A stretch of 33,954 nucleotides of DNA, taken from positions 1 to 33,954 of the forward strand of contig CAJXTP010000003.1 of assembly GCA_913061335.1 (NCBI GenBank), read 5' to 3'. Of this stretch, positions 8,536 to 15,814 are shown piece after piece. Within the stretch, counting starts at the first letter, position 1. Each line of letters begins with the position of its first letter. The position numbers and the translations under genes are program-made. Source of the stretch: an uncultured Loktanella sp. Its GTDB lineage: Bacteria; Pseudomonadota; Alphaproteobacteria; Rhodobacterales; Rhodobacteraceae. A model generated the notes under the pieces. It had not been told where the DNA came from, ran no database searches, and was given only the letters and a program-made list of their open reading frames with translations.

Positions 8536-9747
8536 ATGTCGTTTTTCAAAAAACTCAAAGACCGGATGCTTCGGTCGTCTTCCAAAATTGACGAAGGTTT
8601 GGACGCGATTGTCAGTGATGGCGGGGCGCCCGCGCTTGAAGATGTTGATGTCCCAGCGGTTGATCCCGAAGACGTCAGTGCCGACCCCGTCCAAGCGGAC
8701 GTAATTCCAGAGCCGGTAGCGTTGGAACCGGAACCTGATGTCGAAGAGCCAAGCCCAGAAGTCGTTGAGCCAGCACCTGTTGCCGCGCCGCGTGCGGCGG
8801 TGGTCGCCCCAATGACGACGCTGGAGCCGTCCCCGCTTGAGATTGAAGCAACGCCTGCGAAAGCGGGTCTTTTCGGCCGATTGATGGGCCGAGGGACCGA
8901 AAGTAGTGTCGTGCGTCGCGCGCTTGACGACGACATGCTCGAACAGCTTGAGGAACTGCTTATTTCGACCGACATGGGCGTGGACACGGCGCTGCGTGTC
9001 ACCGCGAACATGGCCGAAGGACGGATGGGCAAGAAGTTATCTACGGATGAGATCAAAGCTTTGATGGCCGCCGAAATTGGGCGTATTATGGAGCCTGTCG
9101 CGCGACCAATGCCGCTTTATGCTAAAAAGCCGCAAGTTGTGCTGGTGGTTGGCGTCAATGGTTCGGGTAAGACAACGACAATTGGCAAGCTGGCGAGCCA
9201 GTTTAAGGCTGCTGGGAAAACGGTTGTGATTGCAGCGGGTGATACGTTCCGTGCGGCAGCGGTTGAACAACTTCAGGTGTGGGGCGACCGCGCAGGAGTT
9301 CCGGTTTTGACGGCGCCTGAAGGGTCCGATCCTGCAAGTTTGGCATATGATGCGATGGAACAGGCGCACCGCGATGGCGTCGATTTGTTGATGATCGACA
9401 CGGCTGGCCGATTGCAAAACCGCGCCGATTTGATGGAAGAGCTGACCAAGATTGTGCGTGTGATCCGCAAAAAAGACCCTGACGCGCCGCATAATACGCT
9501 GCTGGTGCTGGATGCGACGACGGGGCAAAATGCGTTGCAACAGGTTAAGGTGTTCCAAGAGCTTTCGGATGTATCCGGCCTTGTGATGACGAAACTGGAC
9601 GGAACTGCAAAAGGCGGCGTGCTTGTTGCGCTGGCCGATAAATTCGGATTGCCGATCCATGCGATTGGCGTTGGCGAACAGATTGATGATCTTGCCCCGT
9701 TTGACCCTGAAGATTTCGCGAATGCGCTTGTCGGACGCGATGTCTAG
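8536..9747 (+). CDS. ftsY: Signal recognition particle receptor FtsY
   Basis: This 403-aa SRP-type GTPase docks the SRP-ribosome complex at the inner membrane for co-translational insertion. Layout: a basic amphipathic start MSFFKKLKDRM; an acidic Pro/Glu/Val-rich linker (about 30-105); a helical N domain (about 110-190); and the NG GTPase with GVNGSGKTT (206-214), DTFRAAAVEQL (236-246), DTAGR (288-292) and TKLDGTAKGG (352-361). ATG 8536 is chosen because AAAGG precedes it and it gives the usual FtsY N-terminus; the frame is open to 8419. It heads a unit with the DMT transporter and ispZ. Confidence 0.96.
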   Translation: MSFFKKLKDRMLRSSSKIDEGLDAIVSDGGAPALEDVDVPAVDPEDVSADPVQADVIPEPVALEPEPDVEEPSPEVVEPAPVAAPRAAVVAPMTTLEPSPLEIEATPAKAGLFGRLMGRGTESSVVRRALDDDMLEQLEELLISTDMGVDTALRVTANMAEGRMGKKLSTDEIKALMAAEIGRIMEPVARPMPLYAKKPQVVLVVGVNGSGKTTTIGKLASQFKAAGKTVVIAAGDTFRAAAVEQLQVWGDRAGVPVLTAPEGSDPASLAYDAMEQAHRDGVDLLMIDTAGRLQNRADLMEELTKIVRVIRKKDPDAPHNTLLVLDATTGQNALQQVKVFQELSDVSGLVMTKLDGTAKGGVLVALADKFGLPIHAIGVGEQIDDLAPFDPEDFANALVGRDV

Positions 9748-9761
9748 CAGCGACCGCTCTT

Positions 9762-10664
9762 GTGGGTGATTGGATTGTTCAACTTGCAGGGACACCTCAA
9801 GGGGCCCAATTAGCGACGGCGCTGGCGCTGATGTCTGCCGTCGCGCACGCTGTATTTGGCGCGCTGCAAAAGGGGCGGCATGATCCTTGGCTGACGCGCG
9901 GTGCGATTGATGGCTGGCTTGCCGTGATCTCTGCGCCTGTGGCACTGTTTTTGGTGCCTTGGCCCAATGCATTCACGGCTTGGATGTTGGCCGGTGCGGT
10001 GGTGATCCATTTCATTTATAAGCTGACGATGGCGCTGGCGTATGAAAAAGCGGCCTACACGGTGGTATATCCGGTCGTACGCGGCACTGGTCCGTTGGTG
10101 ACTGTGATCGCGGCATCTGCAATTTTTGGCGAACACTTTACGGTTGTTCAATGGATGGGGGTCGCCTGTTTATCAGGGGGAATCTTGCTGCTCGCGCTGC
10201 GCAATCTGTCCGAAGAAACCATTGATAGGGCGGCGCTGAAAGCTGGATTGGCTTGGGCCGTTCTTGGCGGTGTGACCGTTGCGATTTATACGACGTGGGA
10301 CGCGTATGGTATTCGGTCCAGCCTGAACCCGTTTACGTTTTTGGCATGGTTTTTCTTTGTGACGGCGCTTGATTTTCCGATCATCGCAGCGGCCCGTTAT
10401 CGCCGGATGTCGGCCAAGCCCGATCTTGGCCCACTCTTGTGGCGCGGATTTGCTGGTGCGTTCATTGCTTGGTTTAGCTTTGGTGGTGTCATGCTTGCGA
10501 CCCGTCTTGATAAAGTGGGCGAAGCTGCGGTGCTTCGAGAGACGTCAACCGTATTTGCAGCACTGATCGGATGGTTCATCTTGGGCGAAAAAGTGGGTCC
10601 GCGCCGGTTATTTCTGATGGCATTGGTTGCACTTGGCGCTGTGATCGTTGAAATGGGCGGATGA
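9762..10664 (+). CDS. DMT-superfamily transporter with two EamA domains
   Basis: This 300-aa protein has about ten predicted membrane helices in two EamA-like repeats. The sequence KLTMALAYEKAAYTVVYPVVRGTGPLVTV is typical of the first repeat and DKVGEAAVLRETSTVFAALIGWFILGE of the second. It is an inner-membrane metabolite exporter or permease; the substrate cannot be read from sequence. The start is GTG, 14 bp after ftsY, without a good ribosome site. An ATG at 9831 is possible but would cut into the first helix. Its stop overlaps the ATGA that begins the SD region of ispZ. Confidence 0.85.
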   Translation: MGDWIVQLAGTPQGAQLATALALMSAVAHAVFGALQKGRHDPWLTRGAIDGWLAVISAPVALFLVPWPNAFTAWMLAGAVVIHFIYKLTMALAYEKAAYTVVYPVVRGTGPLVTVIAASAIFGEHFTVVQWMGVACLSGGILLLALRNLSEETIDRAALKAGLAWAVLGGVTVAIYTTWDAYGIRSSLNPFTFLAWFFFVTALDFPIIAAARYRRMSAKPDLGPLLWRGFAGAFIAWFSFGGVMLATRLDKVGEAAVLRETSTVFAALIGWFILGEKVGPRRLFLMALVALGAVIVEMGG

Positions 10665-10675
10665 AGGAGACTTTG

Positions 10676-11278
10676 ATGGCTGAAAAACAGATTAACCCAA
10701 TTCTAAAACAGGTGCTGGAGCTTGGCCCGACGTTGGTATTTTTCCTGATTTACCTGCGGATTAAGGACGATGTGTTTACGGTTTCTGGCACCGAATATTC
10801 TGGTTTCATCGTTGCAACGCTTGTGTTCGTACCGATCTTACTGGTGTCGATGGGTATCCTTTGGCAACTAACCGGCAAACTAAGCCGGATGCAGGTTTTC
10901 ACCGCGTTTATGGTCATCTTTTTTGGCGGGCTCACCGCGTGGTTTAATGATGAGCGATTTTTCAAGATGAAAACCAGCATTGTCTATGGATGCTTTGCCG
11001 GCATTTTGGGTTTCGGTCTACTGCGTGGGCGTAGTTATTTGCGGTACATCATGGAAGATTTCCTACCAATGCAGCAGGAAGGTTGGATGATTTTGACCCG
11101 TCGTTTGACGTTTATGTTCTTGGGCTTGGCTGTTGCCAATGAACTGATCTGGCGCACGCAATCCACGGATCTGTGGGTGAAATTGGAAACGTTTGCTTTT
11201 CCTGCAGTACTGTTCTTGTTCTTGTGGCTACAGATTGTTGCGCTTCAGAAATACCTAATTGAACCGGAACAGGGTTAA
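10676..11278 (+). CDS. ispZ: IspZ/YciB family inner-membrane septation protein
   Basis: This 200-aa protein has five or six hydrophobic helices. Family features include LELGPTLVFFLIY near the start, FFGGLTAWFNDERFFKMKTSIVYG in the middle, and LAVANELIWRTQSTDLWVKLETF toward the end. YciB/IspZ proteins affect cell-envelope integrity and septation in other bacteria. ATG 10676 is preferred over the upstream ATG at 10661 because AAGGAG (10664-10669) has ideal spacing to it. It is the last gene of the ftsY unit, and its stop overlaps by 4 bp the stop of the convergent PilZ gene. Confidence 0.92.
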   Translation: MAEKQINPILKQVLELGPTLVFFLIYLRIKDDVFTVSGTEYSGFIVATLVFVPILLVSMGILWQLTGKLSRMQVFTAFMVIFFGGLTAWFNDERFFKMKTSIVYGCFAGILGFGLLRGRSYLRYIMEDFLPMQQEGWMILTRRLTFMFLGLAVANELIWRTQSTDLWVKLETFAFPAVLFLFLWLQIVALQKYLIEPEQG

Positions 11279-11598
11279 CGCATCTCGGTGTACCCGGTGG
11301 AGTTGTGGCGTATGCCGCGATGACCGGATTGTTTGTATCTTAGTGAATCCACCTGCGTGGTCGTTAGGTGTGGGCGGAAGGTGACCCCGCACCGCCCACC
11401 TGCCGACCACTGAACAATGCCTGATACTCTGTTGTTTAGAAACAAAATTTCAATTTTGTGCCCTCGTAAAAGAGACACGGATGTTTCCATAAGCGCTCCA
11501 GTTTCGTTCACATCGTTAATCACCGCCTTGGCTGGACCAAAGGGTGTTCTCACGGTGGTCGGAAACTCGGTGCGGTAGCGGTGCGGGCGATATTGCAT
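11275..11598 (-). CDS. PilZ-domain protein
   Basis: This 107-aa single-domain protein has the PilZ pattern: an N-terminal Arg-rich stretch RPHRYRTEFP, then AVINDVNETGALMET where most PilZ domains have DxSxxG (here DVNETG), then GHKIEILFLNNRVSGIVQWSAGGRCGVTFRP. PilZ domains often bind cyclic di-GMP. The N-terminal arginines sit at 4, 7 and 9, not in the exact RxxxR spacing, so nucleotide binding is uncertain. The gene stands alone between ispZ and the metZ control region. Confidence 0.85.
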   Translation of the reverse strand: MQYRPHRYRTEFPTTVRTPFGPAKAVINDVNETGALMETSVSLLRGHKIEILFLNNRVSGIVQWSAGGRCGVTFRPHLTTTQVDSLRYKQSGHRGIRHNSTGYTEMR

Positions 11599-11676
11599 GG
11601 GTCTGCTTTCGTTTGAAACACCTAGACTAGACTACCAAACATTTAAGGTTCCGTTACCGTTCAATAACCGCGTTGC

Positions 11677-11705
11677 TTGACGCTGCACTGCAGCGGGTCT
11701 AGGAC
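11677..11705 (+). promoter_or_regulatory. Sigma-70-type promoter for metZ
   Basis: TTGACG (11677-11682) and TAGGAC (11700-11705) are 17 bp apart. Transcription would begin near 11711, which is where the aptamer's P1 stem begins. This supports a short leader that opens directly with the riboswitch. Confidence 0.5.
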
Positions 11706-11710
11706 AGCAC

Positions 11711-11764
11711 CGTGGCGATTTGTTACCGGATTGCGGGCCACGTTAAATATGCCGCTAAAAAGGG
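11711..11764 (+). ncRNA. SAM-II riboswitch (metA motif) upstream of metZ
   Basis: P1 is CGTGGC (11711-11716) paired with GCCACG (11737-11742). The loop carries GATTTG, ACCGGATTGC, and the 3' segment carries TTAAAT and GCTAAAAAGGG. These are the conserved positions of SAM-II aptamers (GATTT, ACCG, ATTGC, AAAT, GCTAAAAAGGG), with the pseudoknot between ATTGC and GCTAA. SAM-II is known from alphaproteobacteria upstream of metA, metC and metZ, which fits the gene that follows. SAM binding is expected to lower metZ expression. Confidence 0.93.
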
Positions 11765-11779
11765 TCACGGGCGTTGCAG

Positions 11780-11812
11780 CCCCGATACCTTTGATCGGTG
11801 TCGGGGTTTTTT
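11780..11812 (+). terminator. Intrinsic terminator between the SAM-II aptamer and metZ
   Basis: A 10-bp stem CCCCGATACC / GGTGTCGGGG (one T-G wobble; 11780-11789 with 11797-11806) encloses a 7-nt loop and is followed by six T. It lies after the aptamer and before the metZ ribosome site, the position expected for transcriptional attenuation. Confidence 0.85.
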
Positions 11813-11813
11813 G

Positions 11814-11827
11814 GTGGCCAATCGCCA
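11814..11827 (+). promoter_or_regulatory. 14-nt element complementary to both strands of riboswitch P1, next to the metZ ribosome site
   Basis: GTGGCCAATCGCCA ends three bases before GGAGAAG (11831). Its first six bases are complementary to GGCCAC (11736-11741, 3' side of P1). Its last eight are complementary to TGGCGATT (11713-11720, 5' side of P1). It could form an alternative structure with the unfolded aptamer and affect SD access. The complementarity is seen directly; the role is inferred. Confidence 0.45.
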
Positions 11828-11841
11828 ACTGGAGAAGATAC

Positions 11842-13020
11842 ATGACCAACTGGAGCAAGCGCACCAAAGCCGTTCACACAGGCACCCGCCGGAGCCAATA
11901 CGGCGAGGTGTCAGAAGCGATATTTCTGACCCAAGGCTTTGTTTATGAAACTGCAGAGGCCGCAGAGGCTCGTTTCATCAAAGCAGGGGCCGACGAGTTT
12001 ATCTATGCCCGTTACGGCAACCCGACCGTGCGCATGTTCGAAGACCGCTTGGCGGAAATGCTGGGATATGAAGACTGTTTTGCCTGTAACTCAGGTATGG
12101 CGGCTGTCAGCGGCGCGTTGATGGCGCTTGTGAAGGCCGGCGACCATATCGTGTCATCGCGCGCGCTGTTTGGGTCTTGTTTGTATGTGCTCGAAGACGT
12201 GCTTGCACGGTTCGGTGTTGAAATCACGCTTGTTGATGGCATGGACAATGCGGCTTGGGACGCGGCCATTCGGCCTGACACGCGGATCGTTTTCTTTGAA
12301 AGCATTTCGAACCCCACGCTTGAGGTGGTCGATATTCGCCACATCGTCAAAGCAGCCCATGCCGTTGGAGCGTTAGTTTTGGCCGATGATGCGATGGCCA
12401 CACCGATCTATTCATATGCCGCCGAATGTGGTGCCGACCTTGCGATCATTTCCACGACAAAACATGTGGATGGGCAGGGCCGTATGTTGGGCGGCGCGAT
12501 CTGTGGATCTCGTGATCTGATCCGCGGTCCGATTGAGACTTATGTCAAACACACCGGCGGTGCGATGAACCCGTTTACCGCTTGGACACACTTGAAATCA
12601 TTGGAAACAATCGATTTGCGTGTCCGTGCGCAGGCAGCGGCCACAGCGGAGATCGCAATTGCTTTGGCGGGACACCCTAAGTTGACGTCGGTACGCTATC
12701 CGACTCACGTGGATCATCCGCAACAGGCATTGGCTTTGTCCCAATCGCAGGCGGGTGGCACTGTGATGGCATTTGAAGTGGATGGCGGCCGTGATGCCTG
12801 TTTCAAATTTCTGAACGCGCTAGAGCTGTTTACGATTTCCAACAACTTTGCTGATGCCAAGTCCATCGTGACCCATCCGGCAACAACAACACATCAGCGG
12901 TTGCCGCAGGCACAAAAAGATATGTTGGGTATTTCCATGGGGTTAGTGCGTCTTTCGGTCGGATTAGAGGACCCTGTTGATCTGATCGCTGACCTGAAAC
13001 AGGCACTTAACGCGATCTGA
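11842..13020 (+). CDS. metZ: O-succinylhomoserine sulfhydrylase
   Basis: This 392-aa PLP enzyme of the Cys/Met metabolism (gamma) family makes homocysteine from O-succinylhomoserine and sulfide. Motifs: YARYGNPTVRMFEDRLAEML, the cofactor-stacking region CNSGMAAVSGALMALV, and the Schiff-base Lys207 in STTKHVDGQGRMLGG. The C-terminal SVGLEDPVDLIADL is typical. The variant SSRALFGSC fits MetZ better than cystathionine enzymes, and the SAM-II leader supports a methionine role. ATG 11842 has GGAGAAG at 11831. The frame is open back to 11677, but that would translate the riboswitch and terminator. Confidence 0.95.
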   Translation: MTNWSKRTKAVHTGTRRSQYGEVSEAIFLTQGFVYETAEAAEARFIKAGADEFIYARYGNPTVRMFEDRLAEMLGYEDCFACNSGMAAVSGALMALVKAGDHIVSSRALFGSCLYVLEDVLARFGVEITLVDGMDNAAWDAAIRPDTRIVFFESISNPTLEVVDIRHIVKAAHAVGALVLADDAMATPIYSYAAECGADLAIISTTKHVDGQGRMLGGAICGSRDLIRGPIETYVKHTGGAMNPFTAWTHLKSLETIDLRVRAQAAATAEIAIALAGHPKLTSVRYPTHVDHPQQALALSQSQAGGTVMAFEVDGGRDACFKFLNALELFTISNNFADAKSIVTHPATTTHQRLPQAQKDMLGISMGLVRLSVGLEDPVDLIADLKQALNAI

Positions 13021-13096
13021 TTGCGGATATGACGCAGGTTGTGGCGTTTTTCACCACACCCTGCGCTGGCTGATCTGGTATGTTGTCCGCAAGGAG
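13021..13096 (+). ncRNA. Probable THF-II (folE motif) riboswitch upstream of folE2
   Basis: TTGCGGA (13021-13027, directly after the metZ stop) pairs over 7 bp with TCCGCAA (13086-13092), which runs into the ribosome site AAGGAG (13091-13096). Inside this outer stem is a second helix, 13033-13044 with 13054-13065 (6 bp, one mismatch, 5 bp, loop with five T). A single-stranded stretch CTGGCTGATCTGGTATGTTG follows. A two-helix RNA that includes the SD and precedes a GTP cyclohydrolase gene in an alphaproteobacterium fits the folE motif/THF-II riboswitch. The stems are seen directly. The family name rests on recalled consensus and context and needs a covariance-model check. Confidence 0.62.
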
Positions 13097-13104
13097 ACCG
13101 CGTT

Positions 13105-14316
13105 ATGACTGATTTACGGGCCACATTGTCACGACTCTATCACGAGAATAATGGAAGTTCCGACGCGGCACCCCATGTAAGTGGGGACGATGCACCAGAC
13201 GGGGCCAAAGATATGAACGTTCATGATACTGATTTTGACCGTGAGCCAACCCGCCAAGAAGCCGAGGCCGCTTTGGCGTTGCTGCGCCGCTGGGCGATTG
13301 ATGTCACACCAGAAGAGGTGTCGACGCTTGACCCGTTGGTTAGCCGTCTGATCCCAGGGCAAGAGGTCAGCAATTACCCTGCATTAGCCCGCGCATACCC
13401 CGACGCATTTGAAGTTGATGATGCCTATAAGGCGACGATGCCCGACCTGCAGAACGGCCCAAGCAGCCTGATCCGTGGCACCAAACAGCAAATTCAGCAT
13501 GTTGGTATCAGCAATTTTCGCCTGCCGATCCGGTTTCATACCCGTGATGGTGGTGATCTGACGCTCGAGACCTCGGTCACTGGATCGGTCAGTCTTGAGG
13601 CCGAGAAAAAGGGCATCAACATGTCCCGCATTATGCGTACGTTTTATAAGCATGCCGAAGAGACGTTCAGCTTTGAAGTGATTGAACGCGCGTTGGATGC
13701 CTATAAATCCGACCTCGAAAGCTTTGACGCGCGCATTCAGATGCGGTTTTCATTTCCGATGAAGGTCAATAGCCTGCGGTCTGGCCTGTCGGGCTATCAA
13801 TATTACGACATCGCGCTGGAGCTGATTGAAGTCGACGGTGTGCGCCGCAAAATTGTGCATCTGGATTACGTATATTCAAGCACATGCCCGTGTTCGCTGG
13901 AATTGTCCGAACATGCCCGCCAATTCCGTGGCCAGCTTGCGACGCCGCACAGCCAACGGTCCGTGGCGCGCATGTCGTTGGTGGTTGAAGCCGATCAGCC
14001 GATTTTGTGGTTTGAGGATGTGATAGATATGGCCCGCGCCGCCGTGCCTACCGAAACCCAAGTCATGGTGAAACGCGAAGATGAGCAGGCGTTTGCCGAA
14101 CTCAACGCCGCCAACCCGATCTTTGTCGAAGACGCAGCACGGCTGTTTTGTGAACAACTGCTAAAAGATCCGCGCGTCGGTGATTTCCGTATTGTTGCCA
14201 GCCATCAAGAAAGCCTGCACAGCCATGATGCTGTGTCGATCCTGACCGAAGGCGCGACTTTTAACGCCGCATCGATTGATCCGCGCATGTTCCAGACGCT
14301 GTTCCATACGGGATAG
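13105..14316 (+). CDS. folE2: GTP cyclohydrolase I type IB (FolE2)
   Basis: This 403-aa FolE2 enzyme converts GTP to dihydroneopterin triphosphate, the first step of folate synthesis. The conserved core includes GISNFRLPIRFHTRDG, EAEKKGINMSRIMRTFYKH, and YSSTCPCSLELSEHARQ with Cys261/Cys263 and His270 as likely active-site or metal ligands, then LATPHSQRSVARMS and the C-terminal VASHQESLHSHDAVS. FolE2 uses metals other than zinc in many bacteria and can replace FolE. ATG 13105 has AAGGAG 8 bp upstream. An internal ATG at 13213 (residue 37) would give 367 aa, nearer the usual length, but has no strong SD. The Ser/Asp-rich first 36 residues are probably disordered. Confidence 0.94.
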   Translation: MTDLRATLSRLYHENNGSSDAAPHVSGDDAPDGAKDMNVHDTDFDREPTRQEAEAALALLRRWAIDVTPEEVSTLDPLVSRLIPGQEVSNYPALARAYPDAFEVDDAYKATMPDLQNGPSSLIRGTKQQIQHVGISNFRLPIRFHTRDGGDLTLETSVTGSVSLEAEKKGINMSRIMRTFYKHAEETFSFEVIERALDAYKSDLESFDARIQMRFSFPMKVNSLRSGLSGYQYYDIALELIEVDGVRRKIVHLDYVYSSTCPCSLELSEHARQFRGQLATPHSQRSVARMSLVVEADQPILWFEDVIDMARAAVPTETQVMVKREDEQAFAELNAANPIFVEDAARLFCEQLLKDPRVGDFRIVASHQESLHSHDAVSILTEGATFNAASIDPRMFQTLFHTG

Positions 14317-14365
14317 GCGCACGTCGATCCTTGACATGGATGCAATGGCGGGCCACCCCTGACGC

Positions 14366-15814
14366 ATGCTTGATTTACGCCCAGTGGGATATGTTATCGG
14401 ACTGCTTGTGGCGTCGCTTGGGATCACCATGCTGGCGCCTTTGGCCGCTGATCTGCAGGCTGGTAACGGCCATTGGCCAGTGTTCATGGAAAGCGCGATT
14501 ATCACGATCCTGACGGGTGGTTTGCTGGCCGGGGCCTGTGCAAACGGAGTCACGGCGGGCCTAACGCTGCGGCAGACGTTTTTGCTAACCTCGCTTGTTT
14601 GGCTGACACTACCAGTGTTTGGCGCGATCCCGTTTGTTATCGGGGCCACGAACGCAGATTTCACCGATGCATTCTTTGAGGCGATGTCAGGGCTGACGAC
14701 GACAGGATCAACTGTTTTCAGCGGGCTAGAGGCATTGCCTGAAGGGCTCAAGCTGTGGCGCGGCATCCTGCAATGGCTTGGCGGCGTTGGTATTATTGTG
14801 GTTGCGATGGTGTTTTTGCCGGAACTGCGGGTCGGCGGCATGCAAATTTTCCGCACCGAGGGGTTTGACACTGGCGGCAAAATCTTGCCCCGCGCAGGTG
14901 AAATTGCCAGCAGGATTGCGGTAATTTATGTGTCGCTAACCATCACCTGCGCATTGGCCTATTCTGCGTTTGGCATGACCGGATTTGATGCCATGACCCA
15001 CGCAATGACGACGGTGTCGACGGGGGGCATGGCCAATTCTGATGCATCGTTTGGCAACTACGGCATGGCGGTTCATTATACTGCTGTGGTGTTCATGATT
15101 TTAGCGGCATTGCCGTTTGTGCGCTACGTTCAGCTACTCGCAGGGACCGCCGTGCCGATGTACCGCGACAGTCAAATTCGCGTGTTTTTCATGATCGTCA
15201 GCACCTGTGTCTTGCTTATTTCCGCATGGATTTGGGGCCGCGACGGGATCATCACTGAAACGGCGTTCCGCGAAGCATTGTTCAACGTCACATCGATCAT
15301 ATCTGGCACCGGATATTCGAACGCTGACTACATGACATGGGGCACGTTTCCGGTTGTGATGTTCTTTTTCATCGGCCTGATTGGCGGTTGCGCGGGATCA
15401 ACGGCCTGTTCAGTTAAAGTGTTCCGGTACCAGTTGCTTGTCGCGTCGATCAAAAGCCAAATTCGGCAAATCCACTCGCCGCATGGCATATTCGAGCCGC
15501 GCTACGACGGGCGCCCAGTGTCTGAAGATGTTCTCAATTCGGTCATGGCGTTCTTTGTGGCCTTTGTGCTGGCGCTTGGCATTGTGGCGACGTTGCTTGG
15601 GCTGACCGGATTAGATTTTATCACGTCTGTATCAGGTGCTGCATCCGCAATTGCAAACATTGGCCCCGGTCTGGGAACAGAGATCGGTCCGTCAGGCAAT
15701 TTCTCTGGGCTTAATGACACTGCGAAGTGGATTTTATCCGTGGCGATGTTCTTTGGCCGCCTTGAAATCATGGCTGTTCTGACCATTCTAACCGTATCTT
15801 TCTGGAGATCATAA
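14366..15814 (+). CDS. trkH: TrkH-family potassium uptake protein
   Basis: This 482-aa inner-membrane protein has four pore-loop repeats with selectivity motifs TTTGS (111-115), STGG (218-221), SGTGYS (313-318) and NIGPG (431-435), each flanked by hydrophobic helices. It is the translocating subunit of a Trk-type K+ uptake system, usually gated by the cytoplasmic NAD-binding TrkA, which is not in this window. Within the positively charged cytoplasmic loop are KVFRYQLLVASIKSQIRQIHSP and other TrkH-typical residues. The ribosome site before ATG 14366 is weak. The stop TAA is directly followed by the ATG of the next gene, suggesting co-transcription. Confidence 0.95.
   Translation: MLDLRPVGYVIGLLVASLGITMLAPLAADLQAGNGHWPVFMESAIITILTGGLLAGACANGVTAGLTLRQTFLLTSLVWLTLPVFGAIPFVIGATNADFTDAFFEAMSGLTTTGSTVFSGLEALPEGLKLWRGILQWLGGVGIIVVAMVFLPELRVGGMQIFRTEGFDTGGKILPRAGEIASRIAVIYVSLTITCALAYSAFGMTGFDAMTHAMTTVSTGGMANSDASFGNYGMAVHYTAVVFMILAALPFVRYVQLLAGTAVPMYRDSQIRVFFMIVSTCVLLISAWIWGRDGIITETAFREALFNVTSIISGTGYSNADYMTWGTFPVVMFFFIGLIGGCAGSTACSVKVFRYQLLVASIKSQIRQIHSPHGIFEPRYDGRPVSEDVLNSVMAFFVAFVLALGIVATLLGLTGLDFITSVSGAASAIANIGPGLGTEIGPSGNFSGLNDTAKWILSVAMFFGRLEIMAVLTILTVSFWRS

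Noticed and set aside
9037-9972. 311-codon open frame on the minus strand opposite ftsY
   Set aside because: It is an antisense shadow rich in Arg/His/Gln, spanning the end of ftsY and the start of the next gene, with no family features.
11677-11841. Open frame extending metZ by 55 codons upstream
   Set aside because: It would translate through the SAM-II aptamer and the terminator. The conserved MetZ start with a good SD is at 11842.
14161-14880. 239-codon open frame opposite folE2/trkH
   Set aside because: It crosses two confident genes on the other strand and has no recognisable domain.
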